A stretch of DNA of 64,000 bases from Endozoicomonas sp. Mp262 (GTDB taxonomy: Bacteria; Pseudomonadota; Gammaproteobacteria; Pseudomonadales; Endozoicomonadaceae): NCBI RefSeq assembly GCF_025643335.1, contig NZ_CP092489.1, forward strand, positions 4,536,501 through 4,600,500, written 5' to 3'. The notes under the pieces were generated by a model. That model saw only the letters and a list, made by a program, of their open reading frames with translations. It ran no database searches and had not been told where the DNA came from. Position 1 is the stretch's first letter; every line of letters begins with the position of its first letter. The position numbers and the translations under genes are program-made. Positions 36,110 to 45,148 of this stretch are shown in pieces.

Positions 36110-37214
36110 TCACGTCATAGCCATGCTCTTTCAGCAAAGCATGCTGCTTGGCCTTCGCCAGATCGTTCTCAACCATCTCTGCCACCATCTCTTCCAGAGT
36201 CGTGGTCGGCTCCCAGCCCAGCTTGGTTTTAGCATTGGATGGATCACCCAGCAGGGTTTCCACTTCAGCAGGGCGGAAATAGCGAGGGTCAACGGCAACA
36301 ATTTTCTGGCCAACTTTCAGTGCAGGTGCGTTGTCGCCATGAATTTCAGCAACATAACCGCATTCGTTAACCCCTTCACCTTCCCACTGGATAGCAATGC
36401 CCAGTGCTTTTGCAGTGAAATCAACAAATTGACGAACAGAGTACTGAACACCGGTAGCAATAACAAAGTCTTCCGGGTTGTCCTGCTGAAGCATCAGCCA
36501 CTGCATCTCAACATAATCACGGGCATGGCCCCAGTCACGCAGGGCATCCATATTACCCAGGTACAGGCACTGATCCAGACCCTGGGCAATATTGCTCATA
36601 CCACGGGTAATCTTACGGGTTACAAAGGTTTCACCACGGCGAGGGGATTCATGGTTAAACAAAATACCGTTACAGGCGTACATACCATAGGATTCACGGT
36701 AGTTAACGGTGATCCAGTAGGCATACATTTTAGCAACAGCATAAGGGGAGCGAGGGTAGAACGGTGTGGTTTCCTTCTGTGGGATCTCCTGAACCAGACC
36801 GTACAGCTCCGAGGTAGACGCCTGATAAAACCGTGTCTTTTTCTCCAGTCCCAGGAAGCGAATGGCTTCCAGCAGTCTCAGAGTACCCAGGGCATCTACA
36901 TCAGCAGTGTATTCAGGGGATTCAAAAGAAACCGCCACATGGGACTGTGCCGCCAGGTTATACACTTCATCAGGCTGAACTTCCTGAATAATACGGGTCA
37001 GGTTAGAGCTATCACTCAAATCCCCGTAGTGCAGCTTAAAGTTCTGATCTTCCATATGAGGATCTTCATAAATATGATCCACACGCTCTGTATTAAAGGA
37101 AGAAGCACGGCGTTTAATTCCGTGTACTTCATAGCCTTTCTTCAACAAAAACTCAGCCAGATAAGAGCCATCCTGGCCAGTGACGCCGGTGATTAATGCT
37201 ACTTTTTTTTCCAT
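36093..37214 (-). CDS. gmd: GDP-mannose 4,6-dehydratase
   Basis: Gmd converts GDP-mannose to GDP-4-keto-6-deoxymannose, the first step to GDP-L-fucose. The 373-aa protein has [19 protein letters not shown] and the [19 protein letters not shown] segment typical of Gmd, plus [14 protein letters not shown] (catalytic Thr/Ser) and [13 protein letters not shown] (Y-x3-K). Length is normal. Its 3' end has been copied into the tandem repeat downstream. Confidence 0.97.
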   Translation of the reverse strand: MEKKVALITGVTGQDGSYLAEFLLKKGYEVHGIKRRASSFNTERVDHIYEDPHMEDQNFKLHYGDLSDSSNLTRIIQEVQPDEVYNLAAQSHVAVSFESPEYTADVDALGTLRLLEAIRFLGLEKKTRFYQASTSELYGLVQEIPQKETTPFYPRSPYAVAKMYAYWITVNYRESYGMYACNGILFNHESPRRGETFVTRKITRGMSNIAQGLDQCLYLGNMDALRDWGHARDYVEMQWLMLQQDNPEDFVIATGVQYSVRQFVDFTAKALGIAIQWEGEGVNECGYVAEIHGDNAPALKVGQKIVAVDPRYFRPAEVETLLGDPSNAKTKLGWEPTTTLEEMVAEMVENDLAKAKQHALLKEHGYDVKVTRE

Positions 37215-37270
37215 TGATACACCTATTTCATGGGTCTAATTAATAAAAATTTAAATCTCTAAGATTTCTA

Positions 37271-37342
37271 TTCCCGGCAGCTCGCTGCGAACTAACATTC
37301 AGAGTAAGCATTTATACCCCGGAGCTTGCTACGGGGTAGTTG
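37271..37342. repeat. Outer inverted repeat, left copy
   Basis: CAGCTCGCTGCGAACTAAC followed by CATTTATACCCCGGAGCTTG matches the reverse complement of about 42409-42478 over some 70 bases at roughly 85% identity by eye. Confidence 0.8.
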
Positions 37343-37458
37343 ATTCTCTTTAGGTATTATTCGGCAGTACTTGCGGTGAAAGGCACAGAGATCACAGAGA
37401 TAATATTTGATGCCTTACCTAACGGGGCAAGGTTTATTGATATAAAAAACACTTCGAA

Positions 37459-37538
37459 ATAAGTAGTCCAAACATTGCGTTTTTCTCCACTGCTACACGG
37501 GCTGTGGCCTATGGAGAGAAAAATGTTCGTTTTCAGTC
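37459..37538. repeat. Inner direct repeat, left copy
   Basis: AAGTAGTCCAAACATTGCGT, then CACGGGCTGTGGCCTATGGA and GAGAGAAAAATGTTCG, recurs in the same orientation at 41948-42028 with about five differences in 80 bases. Confidence 0.9.
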
Positions 37539-37768
37539 GTAAGTCAAGAATTACTCTAATATCTTTCAAAAAAAAATAGCTTTTTAGTTGGTTATCATAC
37601 ACGCTATATTATTAATAACATTATATTTTTTCTAAACATCCTTGTGAATCGTTCGCTTTTCTTGTTTTTTACTTGAAAACTTACTCTATTATATCTAACT
37701 AATTAAATTTAAAGTGTTTTCCATAGGCAAAAAAATTATAAAACACTCACTCTTAAGGATTGGGTGTA

Positions 37769-38635
37769 CTAATTATTTACCCCAAGTTCACTATGCTTTT
37801 CAGATAAAAAACTAGACTTTACGCAATGCACATTATTTTTTGAGAAATCAAAAAACCATTCTTTCCCTTCCTCTAATTTATCAGGATAAATTATAATTTC
37901 TGCATGGCCAAGCTGGGCAGCCCAAAAACAAAATGTCGAGTTAGAACAAATCAAAACTTTCGCATTTAACATGCAACAAAAGTCATTTTCAAAACTTGAC
38001 TCTTTGTTTTCAATGATTTCTACGCCAAGTTCTTTTGAAACAAAACAACCGTATATATTTTCACCAGAAATAAGTAGATATTTACAATCACCAACAACCC
38101 CTATGGCTCTTTTATAATAACTAATATCTAAAACTCTATTCTTATTAAAATCACCTCTTCTTAAGTGTATTACGCTGTCAGGGAATTTTTTTTCACCTTG
38201 CAGCCCACATTGTTTCTTAAATATTATTTTTATACTCTTTGATAAGTCATCAAGGACTGCATGCGACAGATGATCACCTTTTTGCCAGTAACCAAAATAT
38301 CTTTTTTTATTTTCAGAATACAAACAATCCTTAAAAACCATAAAATTATTACCGCTTATTCTCTTTTTTGCAAAAGCAAACACTAAAAAAAGGAAATCAC
38401 AAAAACCAATATTTTTTTTGACGGCCGATTTTCTTTGTGATAAAAACTTTTTTGTATAACTGCTGTCATGTATCTTCCAACCCAAAAGCTTAACAATTAA
38501 GCCTTTTTCAATAAAAAAAGTGTTATAAATAACATTATAACCTTTCTTTTCAAAATAGTACCCTAAAGCAATTTGGAATAAGTTATTACCAAAACCACCA
38601 CAAAGAAATACATTTTTAGTCTTTTTTTTCATCAA
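37769..38635 (-). CDS. Family 11 glycosyltransferase, probable fucosyltransferase
   Basis: The 288-aa protein carries the GT11 motifs FLCGGFGNNLFQIALGYYFE at the N-terminus, VIHLRRGDF (the HxRRxD guanine/GDP-fucose loop) in the middle and LICSNSTFCFWAAQLG near the end. GT11 enzymes transfer L-fucose in alpha-1,2 linkage from GDP-fucose, which gmd and fcl next door would supply. Base composition is strongly AT-rich, unlike the flanking nucleotide-sugar genes, indicating separate acquisition. Confidence 0.85.
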   Translation of the reverse strand: MMKKKTKNVFLCGGFGNNLFQIALGYYFEKKGYNVIYNTFFIEKGLIVKLLGWKIHDSSYTKKFLSQRKSAVKKNIGFCDFLFLVFAFAKKRISGNNFMVFKDCLYSENKKRYFGYWQKGDHLSHAVLDDLSKSIKIIFKKQCGLQGEKKFPDSVIHLRRGDFNKNRVLDISYYKRAIGVVGDCKYLLISGENIYGCFVSKELGVEIIENKESSFENDFCCMLNAKVLICSNSTFCFWAAQLGHAEIIIYPDKLEEGKEWFFDFSKNNVHCVKSSFLSEKHSELGVNN

Positions 38636-38653
38636 AACACCTTACAAACAAAA

Positions 38654-39775
38654 TCATACATTTTTTTGATACAGCGATATGTAAACAATCATCAACCATG
38701 GAGTCAGATAAGCTATTGGGAAAGATGTCGTTAGAGCCGCAAGAAAAAAACCAGAATTACAAAAGAAAAAGATAGGCTTTTTTAATGCCAGCATAAAAAA
38801 TGGCATTATATATACAATAATAAACAAGCCTAGTTCTGACATAATGCCAACCATGGAGTGACTTGCATAAGTAACAAGTAAACTTTGATCAATAATTTGA
38901 GGCCCCAGTCCAATTAAAAAATCCCACCCATACTTTTTTATAACCGAACTAGTATACATTATTATTTCAAATTTTGTTGCAGCACTACCATCAACATCAG
39001 TACGGATACCCCTAATAAAAGTGTCATCGAAGTTGAATTTTGCTAAAAAATAAAAAACAGTTGAGATCATTGCAAAAAAAACAAAAATACTTGCAAATCT
39101 CATCTTTTTTTTGAAAAATCTATCAGGAACAAAAAAACAAAATAAAATTATTATTTGAGAAGCAATATAAGCTCTAGACATTGATAGGCATGATAGCAAA
39201 AAAGCAAAAAAAATGTGCTTCTTTGAAAGAACTCCTTCAATTTTATACGACAAATAGATTGAAAGCATTGCTACAAAACAAAAAAAGGCCGTATAGTTTG
39301 TATTTTGCAGAAGTATATTTTTATCTTTTATAAAATATATATTCCCACTTATCACAGAAATGATAAATTGCGGTGCGTAAAATATTATTGAAGGAATAAT
39401 ATCAATAGCGCATAAAAACAAAATTCCGGATGAAAATTCAACAAACCTATTTTTATTACCATTTGAAAATCTAACAGCAAGCAGGCAGGCAGTTACAAAT
39501 GGGAATAACAGTCTAAAAATGTTTTTAAAAAAAAGACCTTCGTCTATATTACCCTTTGCAAGGTGAATAAAAAGAAAACAAAAAAGCGCAGCTATTGGAA
39601 AGATAAAAAAACCTATACCCTTTTTATTTACTCCTTTTGAAAAAACTATCGAAAAAAAACTCATAGGAAGGTTTAAATCACCAACTTTAATACCAAAAGC
39701 TGAGAGGAAACCTGAAGTAGAATTGAAGTTCAAAATAAACCTTTTTATCAGAAAATATAAACAATATATAAGCAT
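38654..39775 (-). CDS. Polysaccharide repeat-unit polymerase (Wzy-like)
   Basis: The 373-aa protein has about ten hydrophobic helices, a larger periplasmic loop around residues 245-290 and FLIGLGPQIIDQSLLVTYAS followed by HSMVGIMSELGL, as in O-antigen ligase/polymerase proteins. Such proteins join undecaprenyl-linked repeat units in the periplasm. Wzy sequences vary greatly, so the call rests on topology, the H-x-x-x-G-I-M-S-E-L-G motif and context. It overlaps the preceding membrane-protein gene by 28 bases. Confidence 0.75.
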   Translation of the reverse strand: MLIYCLYFLIKRFILNFNSTSGFLSAFGIKVGDLNLPMSFFSIVFSKGVNKKGIGFFIFPIAALFCFLFIHLAKGNIDEGLFFKNIFRLLFPFVTACLLAVRFSNGNKNRFVEFSSGILFLCAIDIIPSIIFYAPQFIISVISGNIYFIKDKNILLQNTNYTAFFCFVAMLSIYLSYKIEGVLSKKHIFFAFLLSCLSMSRAYIASQIIILFCFFVPDRFFKKKMRFASIFVFFAMISTVFYFLAKFNFDDTFIRGIRTDVDGSAATKFEIIMYTSSVIKKYGWDFLIGLGPQIIDQSLLVTYASHSMVGIMSELGLFIIVYIMPFFMLALKKPIFFFCNSGFFLAALTTSFPIAYLTPWLMIVYISLYQKNV

Positions 39776-40416
39776 GAAGATAGAAGGATTGAAAAATAAG
39801 CAATATTTTTTTTGACAGCTCGCACTTCCTCATAAAGAAAATATAATTTTTCTTTATCATCTGAACAGTTTCTCAATATAGGCTCAAGCCTAAAAGCATT
39901 TATAAAACCACTAAAACCATTAATAAAAGACCCCATCGCCAATGCTGTACCTTTCATTCCCACGCTAATATTATTAGCAAAAAGAGGGGCTAGCCACGCC
40001 GCTTGGAAAAAAAACTGCGCCAAATAAAGAAACCAAGTATCAAAACCCAGCACGGACTTTTCTTTTTTAGCATTAGCAAAAGAAGCTCTTACTTTTTTTG
40101 CTCTAACTGTATTGTTCTCAAAATACAATCCAGCTAAAAAAATAATATTCCCAAAAAAAGCGCAAGAAAAAAGAAACGGTAAAGAGTTACTATCCAAATC
40201 TATAACAATACCAATTAATCCATTGTACAGAAATATCCCAATCCTAACAAAATAACTAGCTTGCATCGCATAACTGATACCCTTAAAGGCCCCACCTTCC
40301 AATTGAGCCCTTATTCTTACACTCAAAATGTAGTTGTCAGCTAAGTATATAAAAACCAACAGAAGAATTATTACAATATAGGACCCGGTTATTAAATATA
40401 AATTACTCACTAACAA
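39748..40416 (-). CDS. Polytopic membrane protein, possible flippase
   Basis: This 222-aa protein has five or six membrane helices and is far too short for a classical Wzx (over 400 aa). The pattern ADNYILSVRIRAQLEGG, then SYAMQASYFVRIG and LIGIVIDL, is reminiscent of the Amj/DUF2837 lipid II flippase family (about 260 aa). No other flippase gene is visible in the locus. It could therefore fill that step, but this is an inference from a weak resemblance. It overlaps both neighbours, so the cassette is one operon. Confidence 0.5.
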   Translation of the reverse strand: MLVSNLYLITGSYIVIILLLVFIYLADNYILSVRIRAQLEGGAFKGISYAMQASYFVRIGIFLYNGLIGIVIDLDSNSLPFLFSCAFFGNIIFLAGLYFENNTVRAKKVRASFANAKKEKSVLGFDTWFLYLAQFFFQAAWLAPLFANNISVGMKGTALAMGSFINGFSGFINAFRLEPILRNCSDDKEKLYFLYEEVRAVKKNIAYFSILLSSCLYIVYIF

Positions 40417-41026
40417 CTACTCCATTCTTGATTTTTTGAGCGGCTTTTTTTGGTTCCATAATCCACCATCTTGTATTTTCTATTTTCTCGATATTATCTG
40501 CACTAAGTCTTAGTTTAGTATTAATTGCAGGGTAACCATAAGAAATACAATATCTATCAACATTTTTTAATACTACAGATCCCATTCCAATTATCGATGA
40601 GCGCCCAATAGTAACCCCGCCTTTTATAGATGCACTATTTCCAACCCATACATCTTCTTCAAGACATGTGATTTTAAAGGTTGCTCCATGTCCTATACCA
40701 TAAGGCAAAAGTCTAGTATTTAACACAATCCCTTTTATGCAATGATCACCAGTACCTATCCTGCAACAATTACCAACAGATGAATATTCACCTAACTGCG
40801 TCCCTGGAAAAAGAATAGAGTCAACACCAATGAATGTGTACTTACCTACTCTAACAGAGTGAAATACTTTGCTGCCTACTTCAGTTTTTACAGACTTTGA
40901 CTTAAGCAGTACTCTGACATCAAAATAGCTAGAACGGATAATCGAACCTCTAAATAAACCTATTATAAAAATAAAAGGCTGTCTGGAAATAACAGAAAAG
41001 AAAAAGCTAAAAATCTTTTTAAACAT
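40403..41026 (-). CDS. Left-handed beta-helix acyltransferase
   Basis: The 207-aa protein shows hexapeptide repeats (VGKYTFIGVDSILFPGTQLG, VWVGNSASIKGGVTIG, SSIIGMGSVVLKN) typical of acetyl- and acyltransferases that modify sugars. MFKKIFSFFF is preferred as the start. It lies in the AT-rich cassette between the GT2 gene and the membrane protein and probably decorates the repeat unit. The acyl donor cannot be read from sequence. Confidence 0.85.
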   Translation of the reverse strand: MFKKIFSFFFSVISRQPFIFIIGLFRGSIIRSSYFDVRVLLKSKSVKTEVGSKVFHSVRVGKYTFIGVDSILFPGTQLGEYSSVGNCCRIGTGDHCIKGIVLNTRLLPYGIGHGATFKITCLEEDVWVGNSASIKGGVTIGRSSIIGMGSVVLKNVDRYCISYGYPAINTKLRLSADNIEKIENTRWWIMEPKKAAQKIKNGVVVSE

Positions 41027-41117
41027 AAAACAATTAATCTCTAAATAAAAAAACACTTTAAAAACTCAAATTGGATATGTCAACTGTTTCAATGAATAGC
41101 ACCCTGCCTATTTTTTA

Positions 41118-41924
41118 TTATCGTAAGTATTTATATGCTAGCTTTGAAAAAGAACTAGGCATTATTCTTAGAAAATATATAGCAAAAGCATAGAAGTAAT
41201 TATTTAAAGAGTGCGCATGTAAGGATTTCATGGCAAATAATTTCGCTTTAAAATCATTGTTCGCTTTAGCAAGCCCTCTTCGCTTAAAAAAGTTATTATC
41301 AATCCTGAACTTAAGTAAAGGTTTGTTGATATTAGCAAAAACATAATTCTTGCTAGCAAGTTCTATCCAAAAGAAATAATCCTGAGTGTTTTTCAATTCA
41401 GAAGAATACCGGTTGCCATCTTCAAAAACCTTACGTCTAAACATAACTGTAGGATGATTAAAAGGGCATCTTTTTATTATATTTTTCTTTATACTAATAT
41501 CATGTGAAAACATCTTTTTATAATCAATAACTACATCATTTTCATCAATCTCTTCAACATCAGTTCCAACAATATCGACCAACTGATTCCTCTCAAGAAA
41601 AGCAACTTGCTCTTCAATTCTTTTACTCGCACATATATCATCAGCATCCATTCTTGCCAAATAGCCAACCTCACTATCACGCAGAATCACATCTATCAAC
41701 TCATTAAGTGAGTATGCAAGCCCTTTATTTTCATCTCGTCTAACTATTTTTCTTACTTTCAAAGAGTCCAAGTATTCATTTAATTCTTGAGTTAAAATCC
41801 CATCGCAAATGATATAGATATCTAGATTTGTATATGTTTGAGTCAGCAGCGATTCTATAGCTTTTTTTGTATTTTCAATTTTATCGCTTTTGTAAATAGA
41901 TAAAAGAGTTGCTGTTTTGTTCAA
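41118..41924 (-). CDS. Family 2 glycosyltransferase
   Basis: The 268-aa protein is a GT-A fold enzyme with TATLLSIYKSDKIENTKKAI at the start, ENKGLAYSLNELID and the metal-binding RMDADD near residue 93, then the acceptor-side NTQDYFFWIELA. It has no membrane helix. It would transfer one sugar of the repeat unit from a nucleotide sugar. It is the first gene of the AT-rich cassette. Confidence 0.9.
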   Translation of the reverse strand: MNKTATLLSIYKSDKIENTKKAIESLLTQTYTNLDIYIICDGILTQELNEYLDSLKVRKIVRRDENKGLAYSLNELIDVILRDSEVGYLARMDADDICASKRIEEQVAFLERNQLVDIVGTDVEEIDENDVVIDYKKMFSHDISIKKNIIKRCPFNHPTVMFRRKVFEDGNRYSSELKNTQDYFFWIELASKNYVFANINKPLLKFRIDNNFFKRRGLAKANNDFKAKLFAMKSLHAHSLNNYFYAFAIYFLRIMPSSFSKLAYKYLR

Positions 41925-41947
41925 AATTTACACCAAATATAAAGATT

Positions 41948-42028
41948 ATAAGTAGTCCAAACATTGCGTTTTTTCTCCACTACCACACGGGCTGTGGCCT
42001 ATGGAGAGAAAAATATTCGTTTTCAATC
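41948..42028. repeat. Inner direct repeat, right copy
   Basis: It begins 23 bases upstream of the GT2 start codon and matches 37459-37538 in the same orientation. Confidence 0.9.
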
Positions 42029-42617
42029 TATGAACTACTTAATATTTCACCGAAACGAACCTGAGTACATTTCGGCATACCAGTTTTATTAAGGCTATAT
42101 TTCCGTTTATAGCTGATCAATGAAACACCTTGCAGCCACAGCCTTGAATAATCAGCGGTTCAGTAGCTACGGGGCTATCGCTGCCTGAAAGTGTCCACAG
42201 TATTGTTACAATGCATCAAGTATAAAAATGGGCCTTTTGGTTAAGGTATAAATAGAACTATTTTTTCTTAACCATTAACGGTCACTTAGCCTATTTGTAC
42301 TATGTTCTCTCATTATTACTGTTAGGGTTCTGCCGGACTTAACCGGTCGTAGTGAGAAAAATACAGGTTTGAGCCAGTTTTGATACGAATAGTGGTTCCC
42401 ATAACTACCTCGGAGCAAGTTCCGGGGTATAAATGATAGCTCTGAACGTTAGTTCTCAGCGAGCTGCGGGGTATACACCCCTAAGAGGTTTAACAAGAAT
42501 CAGCTCAAAAACTGGATCAAATTTGGATTTTTCACAGTAGGCCAGTGTTAACAGTTATGTCCGACAAGCTCTTAGAGAGAATGGTGACTAGTTATTTGGG
42601 TAGCTATTTACAAGTTA
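42029..42617. other. Gene-free boundary of the AT-rich glycan cassette, right side
   Basis: No gene is visible in this 590-bp stretch. It contains the outer inverted repeat at 42409-42478. Composition returns to that of the flanking genes. Confidence 0.55.
42409..42478. repeat. Outer inverted repeat, right copy
   Basis: CGGAGCAAGTTCCGGGGTAT followed by CTCAGCGAGCTGCGGGG is the inverted counterpart of 37271-37342. Confidence 0.8.
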
Positions 42618-43619
42618 TCAAGCAGTAACCCAATCTTGGTACCAACTAACAAACCTCTGCATAGTCTCATCTATTGATGTAACTGGCTTAAAGTCAACAG
42701 TTTCCATCAAATCATTCACATCTGCATAAGTAGCAAATACGTCACCAGCCTGCATTGGCAAGTAATTCTTAATAGCTTCTTTGCCACAGGCTTTTTCAAT
42801 GGCTTTGATAAAATCCATCAATTTCACGGGGCGGTTATTACCGATATTGTAAATCTGATAAGGCGCAGAACTTCGACTTGGATCGTCGTTTTTAAAACCG
42901 TCAACACCTGTAGGAATCACACCCTGAATACGAATAATGCCTTCCAAGATATCTTCAATATCAGTGAAGTCTCTTTGAAGTTCACCATTGTTAAAGACAT
43001 TTATTGGCTTATCTTTCAGAATGGCCTGGGTGAATTTCCATGCTGCCATATCAGGGCGTCCCCACGGACCATTAACTGTAAAAAATCTCAGACCTGTGGT
43101 AGGAATTTTATAAAGATGAGAATAGCTATGCGCCATCATCTCATTGGATTTTTTGGTTGCAGCATAGAGGGAAACGGGGTGATCCACAGCATCTTTGGTT
43201 GAATAAGGCATTTTGCTATTCATACCATAAACAGAACTGGAGGATGCGTAGACTAAATGCTCTACGTCATTATGGCGGCAGCCTTCCAGAATCGTCGCCA
43301 TACCAACCAGATTGCTGTCGATATAAGCCATAGGGTTTTCCAGGGAGTAGCGAACACCCGCCTGAGCGGCAAGGTGAATTACACGCTGGAATTTTTCTGT
43401 CTGGAATAACTGAGCAATATCTGCACGGTCAGCCAGATCCATTTGAACGAAATGGAAGTTGGTGTAGGGTTTTAGCTGTTCCAGACGGTCATGTTTTAGC
43501 TTGGGGGTGTAGTAGCTGTTGAGGTTATCTAGGCCTACTACTTCGTGGCCCAGTTCACAGAGTTTGCGTGCTACGTAGAACCCGATAAATCCGGCTGCAC
43601 CGGTGACTAAGTATTTCAT
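42618..43619 (-). CDS. NAD-dependent epimerase, probable UDP-glucuronate 4-epimerase
   Basis: The 333-aa short-chain dehydrogenase has GAAGFIGFYVARKLCELGHE, the HLAAQAGVRYSLENP segment characteristic of UDP-glucuronate epimerases (CapI/WbpP-like), ASSSSVYGMNSKMPY and the Y-x3-K pair in YAATKKSNE. Beside ugd it would turn UDP-glucuronate into UDP-galacturonate. The substrate assignment is by family likeness and by that neighbour. Confidence 0.88.
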   Translation of the reverse strand: MKYLVTGAAGFIGFYVARKLCELGHEVVGLDNLNSYYTPKLKHDRLEQLKPYTNFHFVQMDLADRADIAQLFQTEKFQRVIHLAAQAGVRYSLENPMAYIDSNLVGMATILEGCRHNDVEHLVYASSSSVYGMNSKMPYSTKDAVDHPVSLYAATKKSNEMMAHSYSHLYKIPTTGLRFFTVNGPWGRPDMAAWKFTQAILKDKPINVFNNGELQRDFTDIEDILEGIIRIQGVIPTGVDGFKNDDPSRSSAPYQIYNIGNNRPVKLMDFIKAIEKACGKEAIKNYLPMQAGDVFATYADVNDLMETVDFKPVTSIDETMQRFVSWYQDWVTA

Positions 43620-43635
43620 TTTTAAGACTCTTTTT

Positions 43636-43714
43636 TGGAACCACGAAGGACACGAAGAGCACTAAGGTTTAAAAGAAAACAAACTTCGTGTTCCTTAGTG
43701 TCCTTCGTGGTTAA
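43636..43714. repeat. Dispersed palindromic repeat between the epimerase gene and ugd
   Basis: GGAACCACGAAGGACACGAA and CTTAGTGTCCTTCGTGGTTA form the two arms. It is a sequence variant of the repeat common in the locus. Confidence 0.7.
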
Positions 43715-43719
43715 AAAAA

Positions 43720-45042
43720 TCAGGCGCGGCCTATGGAGTAGTAGGTGAAGCCTTTTTTGGTCATGCGCTCGGGCTCGAACATGTTACGGCCATCAAAAAT
43801 GATTTGCTCTTTGAGCAGTTCAGCCATCAGGTCGAAATCCGGAGCACGGAAGGGTTTCCATTCGGTGCAGATGATCAGGGCATCAGCATCTTTTAATGCG
43901 GCCTGACGGGTTCCACACAGTTGCATATCTTCACGAACGCCATAAATACGCTGTGCTTCTTCCATGGCTTCCGGATCGTAAGCCTGAACTTTTGCACCAC
44001 GTTCCCAAAGCGCTTCCATTAATACACGGCTAGGGGCATCACGCATATCATCGGTATTAGGCTTAAAGGACAAGCCCCAGATTGCAAATGTTTTGCCTTC
44101 CAGGTTACCTTTATAGTGACCACTGATTTTGTTAAACAGCACTTCCTTCTGCTTGGCATTACGATTTTCTACAGCACGCAGCATCAGCGGCTCAAAATCA
44201 ATCTCTTCCGCAGTGCGCTTCAGAGCCTGAACATCTTTCGGGAAACAAGAGCCACCGTAACCACAACCTGGGTAGATAAAGTGATAGCCAATACGTGGAT
44301 CAGAGCCAATACCCTGTCGCACCATCTCAATATCAGCACCCAGTTTTTCAGCCAAACCAGCCATTTCGTTCATAAAACTGATTTTAGTAGCCAGCATGCA
44401 GTTAGCCGCATACTTGGTCAGCTCGGCACTTTTAACGTCCATAAAGATCATACGATCATGGTTACGGTTAAAGGGTGCATAGAGTTCACGCATGGTATCA
44501 ATCACATCGTCGCTGTCTGTACCCACAACAATGCGATCAGGCTTCATGCAGTCATTAACTGCAGCGCCTTCTTTCAGGAACTCAGGGTTAGAGCAGATAT
44601 GGAAAGCATGCTCTACACCACGGGTAGCCAGCACTTCAGCGACCTTGGCTTTTACCTTGTCGCCGGTGCCAACAGGCACAGTGGATTTATCAACAATGAT
44701 CTTTTCATTGTTCATATGGGTAGCAATAGTTTCTGCTACAGCCAATACATACTGAAGATCCGCAGAACCATCTTCATCCGGTGGTGTTCCTACCGCGATA
44801 AACTGGATTTTACCATGCTCAACACCTTCCTGAGCATTGGTAGTGAAATGCAAACGACCGGCTTCAAAGTTTTCTTTAACCAGAGGTTCCAAGCCAGGCT
44901 CATAGATAGGGATTATCCCTTTTTTAAGGTTATCAACCTTGTTTTGATCTACATCGACACAAACAACGTCATGGCCTACTTCAGCCAGAACAGCTGCCTG
45001 TACCAGGCCTACATAACCAATACCAAAAACAGTGACTTTCAT
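43720..45042 (-). CDS. ugd: UDP-glucose 6-dehydrogenase
   Basis: Ugd oxidises UDP-glucose twice to UDP-glucuronate. The 440-aa protein has the NAD-binding [20 protein letters not shown], the [20 protein letters not shown] loop, the catalytic cysteine in [14 protein letters not shown] and the C-terminal [11 protein letters not shown]-like strand ([12 protein letters not shown]). Length is normal. It supplies UDP-glucuronate to the neighbouring epimerase and glycosyltransferases. Confidence 0.97.
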   Translation of the reverse strand: MKVTVFGIGYVGLVQAAVLAEVGHDVVCVDVDQNKVDNLKKGIIPIYEPGLEPLVKENFEAGRLHFTTNAQEGVEHGKIQFIAVGTPPDEDGSADLQYVLAVAETIATHMNNEKIIVDKSTVPVGTGDKVKAKVAEVLATRGVEHAFHICSNPEFLKEGAAVNDCMKPDRIVVGTDSDDVIDTMRELYAPFNRNHDRMIFMDVKSAELTKYAANCMLATKISFMNEMAGLAEKLGADIEMVRQGIGSDPRIGYHFIYPGCGYGGSCFPKDVQALKRTAEEIDFEPLMLRAVENRNAKQKEVLFNKISGHYKGNLEGKTFAIWGLSFKPNTDDMRDAPSRVLMEALWERGAKVQAYDPEAMEEAQRIYGVREDMQLCGTRQAALKDADALIICTEWKPFRAPDFDLMAELLKEQIIFDGRNMFEPERMTKKGFTYYSIGRA

Positions 45043-45057
45043 TATTACTCCTTTTTA

Positions 45058-45144
45058 TTAACCACAAAGACACTAAGGCACAAAGTTTTTTGCTTTTAAA
45101 ATGAAAAGCTTTTTCTTTGTGTCTCTGTGTCTTTGTGGTTCAAA
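45058..45144. repeat. Dispersed palindromic repeat between ugd and the wecA-like gene
   Basis: TTAACCACAAAGACACTAAG and TTTGTGTCTCTGTGTCTTTG plus TGGTTCAA are complementary arms around AAAAGCTTTTTC-like sequence. Confidence 0.7.
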
Positions 45145-45148
45145 AAAA

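Larger units (their letters stand above)
37215..37768. other. Gene-free boundary of the AT-rich glycan cassette
   Basis: This 550-bp gap holds the outer inverted repeat (37271-37342) and the inner direct repeat (37459-37538) shared with the other side of the cassette near 42 kb. No credible gene is seen. AT content rises sharply after 37550. Confidence 0.6.

Noticed and set aside
35702-36120. Open frames of 103-134 codons across the tandem repeats after gmd.
   Set aside because: They are made entirely of repeated hairpin sequence and carry no start signals, so they are not genes.
36057-37196. A 379-codon open frame antisense to gmd, and similar long antisense frames over manB (30935-31744) and ugd (44116-45099).
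   Set aside because: Composition and family matches support the minus-strand genes. The antisense frames are by-products of codon bias.
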